A stretch of DNA of 59,223 bases from positions 1 to 59,223 of the IMG/VR virus record IMGVR_UViG_3300043772_000837. One strand, given 5' to 3'. Below the pieces are notes generated by a model. It worked only from the letters and a program-made list of their open reading frames with translations. It was not told the origin of the DNA and did not search any database. Source of the stretch: a virus. Positions 53,410 to 59,223 of the stretch are shown piece after piece (positions within the stretch are counted from its first letter, which is position 1; the number at the start of each line of letters is the position of its first letter). The translations under genes and the position numbers were made by a program.

Positions 53410-56157
53410 CTACTTCTTCTTTTCTTTAGATTTATTATCAAACTTGTTTTTATTCTCTCTTGCTACCTGTAATTGTTTATCAGCTATCTCTCTTTGGGTT
53501 TGAAGTTTTTCTCTTTCAATATCCATTTTTTGAGAACTTCTTAAGTTTTCATTAGACTGTTTTTCTCTTTGCAAATCAGTTTGTTCTCTGTATTGCTCAG
53601 TTTGTCTAAGATCTTTCATTGAATCCTGGAAGTCTGACATTTTATTTTCATTGATATCCATAGTAGCTCCAAAACCAGATGCTCTAATCTCAGCCACAAC
53701 AATATTGTTTTCAAGAATCTTATCTTGTTTTTCTGCTTCAGCTTGGATTTGCATTTGTTTTTGTTTTTCTTGAGAAGCAATTTGTTCTTGTTGCATTTGT
53801 TGAGCTTGTTGCATTTCTTGTTGCTTAAGTTGATTAACCTTAGCTTCAGATGCTTTAAGAGCTGAATTAAGTTCAGCAATAGAATCTGATTGTACAAGTT
53901 TACCAAGATCATAAATAGATGCTCCAGTAGTATTATTATTTACAGCAAGATTTTTTAATTGCTCTAAGATAGCTCTGTTATTAGCATTAGTACTACAGAA
54001 TATATTAAGATCTCTCATTAACAAATCAGTTCCATTAATTTGGAAATTGACTTTTTCATCTGCAGATGTCATATATGATAATCTAGCTGATGGTTTAGTT
54101 GAATGATAAAACTGAGCTAAGTCTGTTCTCATTTGATGCACTCTTGGCATTAAGTAGTCACAGTGTTGTATAAAGAATACCTCAGTTTGTGCATAGGAAG
54201 CATTTGCTGCTTGTTCTACACCTGTGGCACTCATTCTAGCTATTTCTTGTCCCATACGTTGAGGAGTCACCCCAATGACCTCATAGGCTTGTTGTTTAAA
54301 ATAGTTAGCCAAGTTAACCCTTGACATTAATCTATTAGTCTGTTCTAGATCTAATTTTTGGAAATGATTAAAGTTTAATGCATTCTCTGTATTAGTAATA
54401 GATGTATCAAGTGGAAGCATCTGGAAATTCTTCATAGCAACATAAGCTTTAGCTAAGTTACCTTTTCCCCAATCTTCTCCTAGTGAGTGTCTAGGTAATG
54501 TGTTTTGATCAAACATAATTACAGTACCTAATTCATCTACTAGTATATCTGCTATTTGATTATTTACAATGTTGTATCCAATCTGGTATGGTTTCATTAA
54601 ATCAATAAGTGCAGTAGACTTAGTATTTCTATCAGAAAAGACTGAACCTTCTACAGGAAGTTTACAACCATAAAGAGTGTTATCTCCTTTAAATTGAAAT
54701 TTAAGTGGGCTAATTTTGTTTTTATCTACACCAATATAGATAGGTGAGAATCCTCCAGGGTTATTCATACCCCAGAATGAAGGAATGTTAGGGCCTACTT
54801 TAACACCACCCCATACTTCATTAATCCATATCCAGTCAATATGTTCACCATATATAAGATTGTCTTTAGTTTTATTCTTAAACATTCTTATATCATATAT
54901 AGGCTTATCTGTAATTTTATATTCTTCAGATACTACTTCATTAACTACTTCACCATTTTCTGCAACTTTAGTTAAGTGTCCTACTTTTCTTTGTGATTTC
55001 CAATATACAGTAGATACTCTTAATAAGTATGCTGTACCTTGATCATAGTAATCTTCCCCTTCTGATAGGATTTGATTAATAATATCTCCAGAATTTAGTA
55101 CTGTACCATTCATTGCAGATGTGTATTGTCTATATGCTAATGAAGGCATGTTAGTATTCCATTCATGAGATTTAGTACCATCATAGTATGATCCGTCATT
55201 TTGTTGACCACCTATAGTGTAACCTGCAGATCTAATAGGGTATACAGCTTCTAGTGCAGCTAGTTGCTCTTCAGTCATCATGTAACCATACTTATCAATT
55301 ACATCTGATGCTGTCATCATATCAGTTTTACCAACCCAGTTAGATTGAGAAATATATCTAGCATCTGGAGATTTATGGTAAAAGGTAATAGCCGGATTCC
55401 AAAGTTCAACCTCATAATCATCCTCCATCATTCTCATATGCCAGAACTCTCTATCAGTAATAAGCATATCTCTAAATCCTCTTTCTTCTAACTCATCCAT
55501 TTTAAACCTTTCAACATCTACTTTGTGTTGATGCTCGGCCCATTGTTCTACCATGGATCTATAGTCTTTTTTAAAGAAAGCTTCTATTTCTGGTAATGAT
55601 TTTAATTTTTCTGGATTAACTTGTTCTTGTGCTTCAGGTGAATTAGGATCTAATCCTTGTTCAATCATAGCAGCCATAAGTTTCATTTGAGCATTTCCCA
55701 TCAATGTTTCTTCTACCATTGATCTTTTTTGCTCCATCATTTCATTATATGAAAACTCATCTACAGCTCTATATGTAAGTTTAGTTGTTCTTTTTGCAAA
55801 CTCTGCAACTAACACATTGATTACATTTGGAATAATTGGGTAGAATTTTAACTCTAAAGCAGATTGATCTTCTTTAGTTAGTATTTCAACAATGTCTCTA
55901 TAATCATTATCTTCTTCTACAATGTAATCAGACTTGTCAATAATACCTTTAGCCAACTTATAGTTTTTCATAAGTCTTCTAGCATTTCTACGGATCTGTT
56001 TTAAACCTTGCCATTCAACCCAGTCTAAATTCCAAGCAGCCCATTGAGCATCTTTTTCTGCTTTAGTAAGAAATTGTAATGGTTGTGTAATACTACCAAT
56101 TCTATTATGTTCAGTTTTGGCTCCGTTTTTAGCTTGTAGAGCATTAATTATTTGCAT
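53410..56157 (-). CDS. Portal protein (915 aa)
   Basis: Second gene after TerL, as in crAss-like phages. The N-terminal 130 residues (LDWVEWQGLKQIRRNARRLM, YPIIPNVINVLVAEFAKRTT) and the block WNPAITFYHKSPDARYISQS fit the large portal proteins of this group. Central TALIDLMKPYQIGYNIVNNQ is the long stem helix that lines the channel. The last 120 residues are Gln/Glu/Lys-rich coiled coil, probably the barrel or crown. The stop is TAG (53410-53412), useful evidence that TAG is not read as an amino acid here. The gene starts seven bases after the TerL stop. Confidence 0.85.
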   Translation of the reverse strand: MQIINALQAKNGAKTEHNRIGSITQPLQFLTKAEKDAQWAAWNLDWVEWQGLKQIRRNARRLMKNYKLAKGIIDKSDYIVEEDNDYRDIVEILTKEDQSALELKFYPIIPNVINVLVAEFAKRTTKLTYRAVDEFSYNEMMEQKRSMVEETLMGNAQMKLMAAMIEQGLDPNSPEAQEQVNPEKLKSLPEIEAFFKKDYRSMVEQWAEHQHKVDVERFKMDELEERGFRDMLITDREFWHMRMMEDDYEVELWNPAITFYHKSPDARYISQSNWVGKTDMMTASDVIDKYGYMMTEEQLAALEAVYPIRSAGYTIGGQQNDGSYYDGTKSHEWNTNMPSLAYRQYTSAMNGTVLNSGDIINQILSEGEDYYDQGTAYLLRVSTVYWKSQRKVGHLTKVAENGEVVNEVVSEEYKITDKPIYDIRMFKNKTKDNLIYGEHIDWIWINEVWGGVKVGPNIPSFWGMNNPGGFSPIYIGVDKNKISPLKFQFKGDNTLYGCKLPVEGSVFSDRNTKSTALIDLMKPYQIGYNIVNNQIADILVDELGTVIMFDQNTLPRHSLGEDWGKGNLAKAYVAMKNFQMLPLDTSITNTENALNFNHFQKLDLEQTNRLMSRVNLANYFKQQAYEVIGVTPQRMGQEIARMSATGVEQAANASYAQTEVFFIQHCDYLMPRVHQMRTDLAQFYHSTKPSARLSYMTSADEKVNFQINGTDLLMRDLNIFCSTNANNRAILEQLKNLAVNNNTTGASIYDLGKLVQSDSIAELNSALKASEAKVNQLKQQEMQQAQQMQQEQIASQEKQKQMQIQAEAEKQDKILENNIVVAEIRASGFGATMDINENKMSDFQDSMKDLRQTEQYREQTDLQREKQSNENLRSSQKMDIEREKLQTQREIADKQLQVARENKNKFDNKSKEKKK

Positions 56158-56164
56158 AATTTTT

Positions 56165-58366
56165 TTACTTTAAGTTTCTGAATGCAGATCTTTTAATCCC
56201 TGAATTCCCAAATCCTGATCCACCCATATGACGGAAAGGACTCTTATTTAATTTAAACAAATTTTTTGACTTTTCCAAGTTTTTGGATGCTTCATCCATG
56301 ATAACTCTTTTAGTATAACCACGGTTAGCTTGTTGTATTCTCATAAATGCAACCAATGCACAGAATGCTACCATCCTATCCACGTTAAGTCCATCAACAT
56401 AAGCTTGCATTTCTTTTAATAACATAGGATCTGGTATTCTTTCAATACCATATTTAGTTCTAACTATTGTACCATCCGCTTTAGTTTCAGTATCTAGTTC
56501 TTCTTTTGTATACTCAATAGCATAACTAATAAGGTGTTGTTTAAATAATACACCGGTATTTTTCCAACCATACTCCTGGAACACGTTAGCATTAGCACCA
56601 AGATCTTTTAAGAACATGATCTGACTTTTTGGTACTAAGTATCTTTGTTTTTTTCTAGAGATCATGTACTGGATAAATAATGAAATGTTATTTTCAATTA
56701 CTGTCCATGCATTATACCATTCTATAATCATCTCTAATCTTTCATGTGTTTGCTTAATATCATCAAATCGGCCACACCAAGCTGCTACTATTTTATCTTC
56801 TTCTATATAAGTTTCTGTTTCTCCTGATGTAACCTTAGTAACTTCTACAGGAGCTTTCATAATATATATAGAACACAATGATTCTGATGTTGTTGTTTTA
56901 CCCTCTGATACGGGGTCAATAGAAGCATAATACTGTCCAAATCCTGGATTAGGAATAGGTCTTTCCCATACTACTAGTACTCCAGTTTTATCTTCTGTTT
57001 TCTTTGTAATAGGGAATTCTTTAATAGGTTGTCTATTACTTGCTTTAGTTACCACCCGTCCTTCAGCATCTCTAGATATATCTAAGTACTCATATGCATA
57101 CTCTTTATCTTCAATTCTTTTTAATTGAGCATTAACTAAGTGAGATGGGAACTTAGATACTTTTCTATGTTTAAATGCTTCTGCAATATTTCTAGGATGC
57201 TGAGATATCTCCAATTGATAATCTTCAGGATCCATGGTTTTTTTGCATTTTTCAAAATACTCATCTAAAGCTTTTAATGCTTCTTCTACAAGTGAATTAC
57301 CATAATCATCAATATATGGTGGCATAGACCATTGTTCAGGAATAAATAAACCTGACATACCCACAGTAAAATCTTCATCAATTAAATTAGTAGTTACAGC
57401 ATATATATCATTAGCTTCAGGTTGTAAAATCATTTTTTTAAGTGGTTCACATTGATCTAAATCTCCCACTGATCCTGCAGCTATAAACATACCTGTTGTG
57501 ATCATACCTGATTTTAAGGCCGGTTTAATATATCCAAAAGTAGTATTCATCTTAGGAGCAATACCAGCTTCTTCATGAAAAAAGTATTTAACCGGACCCC
57601 CTACACCATTTGTCGGATCTTTATCAAAAGACATACCTTGCATGGTACCTTTTAATCCAACCTCTGCTTTTCTATCTCCTATTCTTACTTCAATTTTTTG
57701 TTGCCACATCATTACTTTATCTGGTGACATAGGTCTATACCAAGCAGTGTGTTCATTTAAAAATGCAGCATATTCATTTAAGAATTTCCAAGTACCTTTT
57801 TCATTTATGTAATCTTTAAGACTAGCTCCCATTTTAAGTGTGACTCCGGCCTCAAACCATAACTGATTAATAAGTTTACCTGCATGAAAATATGATGATG
57901 CTATCTGACGTTTTTTAAGAATAGCAGAATGTTGATAGAATAACTCAGCTAATATTTCATATAATGCCATATGATACTGAGCATCTCTAATTTGAGCAAA
58001 GTCAAACTTTTGTTGTTCTTTATCAAAGATAGGTAAGAAGTTTAACCACATATAATAATCTCTAGATAAGTACCAGGTTTTATTATTTGATTTAACAATT
58101 ACTCCTAGTCTACATTTATTCTTTTGATCATCCCAGTAGTTAATAAAGTCTTTTGACTTAAATGCTGCAGTACAATATACTTTAGAATTTCTAAATTTAG
58201 TTGACTCAGAGTTAAACACTGTATTGCTTATTTCATCAAACTCATATTGACCAGGTTCTTTAAACAAAGAAAATACATAGGTTCTCCAATCTTCTCTTGA
58301 ATCAAAAGAAGTAGTAGTCCATGTACCATTATCCCATGTAGGTATGTTAGTGTATATATTTTCCAT
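56165..58366 (-). CDS. terL: Terminase large subunit, TerL (733 aa)
   Basis: Drives ATP-powered DNA packaging and cuts the concatemer. ATPase part: KKRQIASSYFHAG (151-163) stands where the P-loop belongs, and VKYFFHEEAG (259-268) is Walker B with the catalytic Glu pair. Nuclease part (RNase H fold): YYASIDPVSEG (Asp484), TVIENN (Glu558) and NVDRMVAFCALV (Asp663) give the three acidic residues. Odd: the P-loop lacks the usual Gly-Lys-Ser/Thr; only the Lys-Lys-Arg before it could replace the lysine, as in deviant Walker A motifs of other TerLs. Three bases after the 171-residue gene. Confidence 0.9.
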   Translation of the reverse strand: MENIYTNIPTWDNGTWTTTSFDSREDWRTYVFSLFKEPGQYEFDEISNTVFNSESTKFRNSKVYCTAAFKSKDFINYWDDQKNKCRLGVIVKSNNKTWYLSRDYYMWLNFLPIFDKEQQKFDFAQIRDAQYHMALYEILAELFYQHSAILKKRQIASSYFHAGKLINQLWFEAGVTLKMGASLKDYINEKGTWKFLNEYAAFLNEHTAWYRPMSPDKVMMWQQKIEVRIGDRKAEVGLKGTMQGMSFDKDPTNGVGGPVKYFFHEEAGIAPKMNTTFGYIKPALKSGMITTGMFIAAGSVGDLDQCEPLKKMILQPEANDIYAVTTNLIDEDFTVGMSGLFIPEQWSMPPYIDDYGNSLVEEALKALDEYFEKCKKTMDPEDYQLEISQHPRNIAEAFKHRKVSKFPSHLVNAQLKRIEDKEYAYEYLDISRDAEGRVVTKASNRQPIKEFPITKKTEDKTGVLVVWERPIPNPGFGQYYASIDPVSEGKTTTSESLCSIYIMKAPVEVTKVTSGETETYIEEDKIVAAWCGRFDDIKQTHERLEMIIEWYNAWTVIENNISLFIQYMISRKKQRYLVPKSQIMFLKDLGANANVFQEYGWKNTGVLFKQHLISYAIEYTKEELDTETKADGTIVRTKYGIERIPDPMLLKEMQAYVDGLNVDRMVAFCALVAFMRIQQANRGYTKRVIMDEASKNLEKSKNLFKLNKSPFRHMGGSGFGNSGIKRSAFRNLK

Positions 58367-58368
58367 AA

Positions 58369-58884
58369 TTAACTATCATAAGCTAAACCTTGACCACCTC
58401 TAGCTCTACTTTGTTGTTCATCTTGCAAGTCTTTGTAAACCCCCTTAAAAGAGTTTCTGACTGATTCATAATTCTTAGCTGCATTAATCAATGCTGTTAA
58501 ATTACCATCTTTACCATCTGTAATGGACGTTATTTCCATATACTTACCCAATCTATCAAGCATGGATTTAATACCCTTATATGCTCTAGAAGTGGGTGTT
58601 TCATATAACTTTTCACAAAACATTAATGCCTTATAGATTTCTGTATCTTCAGTAGAGAATTCTGCCTGTATTTCAGAAAGTATAAGATCTTCTTTATCTG
58701 TTTCTGGAGTATGAAAAAATGGGTTCAAATCTGGATTAGGACATGTCATATAAAACAAATACTGATAGATCTTTAAATAATCTTCTGGATAAATATCCAT
58801 GATATCTTTTAAAGACTTAAGAGTATAACAATGTTCTGTAGGTATAACAACTCCGTTTTGTATATCAAATAATTTAACTATCAT
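58369..58884 (-). CDS. Conserved gene upstream of TerL (171 aa), possible small-terminase role
   Basis: Helical protein with blocks ETDKEDLILSEIQAEFSTED, KALMFCEKLYETPTSRAYKG and ITDGKDGNLTALINAAKNYE, and a Gly/Arg/Gln end (RARGGQGLAYDS). These blocks are conserved just upstream of TerL in crAss-like and related phages. That place is where a small terminase subunit normally lies, so that role is possible, but no helix-turn-helix can be seen. Overlaps the 100-residue gene by four bases (ATGA). Confidence 0.6.
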   Translation of the reverse strand: MIVKLFDIQNGVVIPTEHCYTLKSLKDIMDIYPEDYLKIYQYLFYMTCPNPDLNPFFHTPETDKEDLILSEIQAEFSTEDTEIYKALMFCEKLYETPTSRAYKGIKSMLDRLGKYMEITSITDGKDGNLTALINAAKNYESVRNSFKGVYKDLQDEQQSRARGGQGLAYDS

Positions 58885-59183
58885 ACAAATGGATTTATAG
58901 GTTTGATTTTTGTTTTTATTCTAAACAATTTTTTTAATCCATCTATAAAATCTGTTGCAAGATAAGGATACATTAAAATATGATCATTTTTACATACAAC
59001 ATAACCCTTTAAAAATGTTTCAGGATTATCAGGATTTTTAAAATAATATGATTCTTCTTCTAATGGTTTTAAATAAACCAACATCTTACGTTTATATTTA
59101 AATATTACAAATGATTTATACTTTAATATTTTTGTACGTCCTGGATAGTTTGCATCAAAATGTCTTACTTCATAAAGTTTCAT
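58881..59183 (-). CDS. Hypothetical protein (100 aa)
   Basis: MKLYEVRHFDANYPGRTKIL, a beta-rich, basic and aromatic protein with KYKSFVIFKYKRKMLVYLKP and a hydrophobic VVCKNDHILMYPYLATDFID stretch. Not recognised. It is the right-most gene of the window; its start lies 40 bases from the edge, after a T/A-rich leader with a run of ten T on the plus strand. Translation is coupled to the next gene by an ATGA overlap. Confidence 0.5.
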   Translation of the reverse strand: MKLYEVRHFDANYPGRTKILKYKSFVIFKYKRKMLVYLKPLEEESYYFKNPDNPETFLKGYVVCKNDHILMYPYLATDFIDGLKKLFRIKTKIKPINPFV

Positions 59184-59223
59184 ATTATTTTTTTTTTAGT
59201 TTATGTTTATTATCATATAAACA

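Noticed and set aside
53410-53412. Stop-codon reassignment (TAG read as Gln), known in some crAss-like phages
   Set aside because: The portal gene ends in TAG right where the next sequence becomes non-coding, and the long genes are open under the standard code with no need to read through any stop.

Overview
The window looks like the late (virion) half of a large, AT-rich tailed phage of the crAss-like type (order Crassvirales) that infects a member of the Bacteroidota. Four things point there: the order TerL, portal, scaffold, major capsid protein, then ring, tail and muzzle genes, then very large internal virion proteins; a single-chain RNA polymerase with a DYDGD metal-binding motif inside the last and largest protein; A-rich gene leaders without a clear Shine-Dalgarno sequence; and several small phage protein families typical of such genomes. 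Every convincing gene is on the minus strand, so transcription runs from the right edge of the window to the left. The standard genetic code fits: TAA, TGA and TAG all serve as stops. I saw no tRNA, integrase, CRISPR array or insertion sequence.

From right to left: (1) 59.2-50.4 kb holds DNA packaging and the capsid shell: two small genes, TerL, portal, an acidic scaffold candidate and the major capsid protein (MCP), followed by a hairpin terminator. (2) 50.3-45.1 kb holds a conserved 338-residue gene and nine small, mostly very basic proteins, several with Lys/Gly-Gly motifs. (3) 45.1-42.2 kb holds a ring (adaptor) protein, a ferritin-like DUF5856 protein and a 512-residue structural protein with its own strong terminator. 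(4) 42.2-37.6 kb is a cysteine-rich tail-appendage locus with tandem Cys repeats and fibre-like proteins, closed by a third terminator. (5) 37.6-29.9 kb holds a conserved 193-residue protein, two ring or tail proteins and the 1794-residue muzzle (nozzle) protein. (6) 29.9-1 kb holds six internal or cargo proteins: three rich in K-x-G-G motifs, a 950-residue protein, a 2231-residue protein with a PD-(D/E)XK nuclease domain, and an open frame of at least 4641 codons that runs off the left edge.

That giant frame is the most striking object. My own translation shows, in order, an HEAWH zincin (residue 863), the two-barrel RNA polymerase core (Lys2120, Lys2139 and Lys2178, then Asp2503, Asp2505 and Asp2507), an ASCH/PUA-like domain (about 3445-3545), an AlkB-like 2-oxoglutarate/Fe(II) dioxygenase (His3711, Asp3713, His3842 and the Arg pair near 3884/3890), a SLOG nucleotide-binding domain (YAGIGSR 3946-3952, GGTG near 4090), a probable ADP-ribosyltransferase-like PolyVal domain (about 4130-4255) and a second metal site, HEILGH (4346-4351). 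I infer that the virion delivers a multi-enzyme kit: a polymerase for early transcription joined to enzymes that could process protein, repair or protect DNA, and act on nucleotides or host proteins. Domain calls come from motif recognition by eye. No database search was run.
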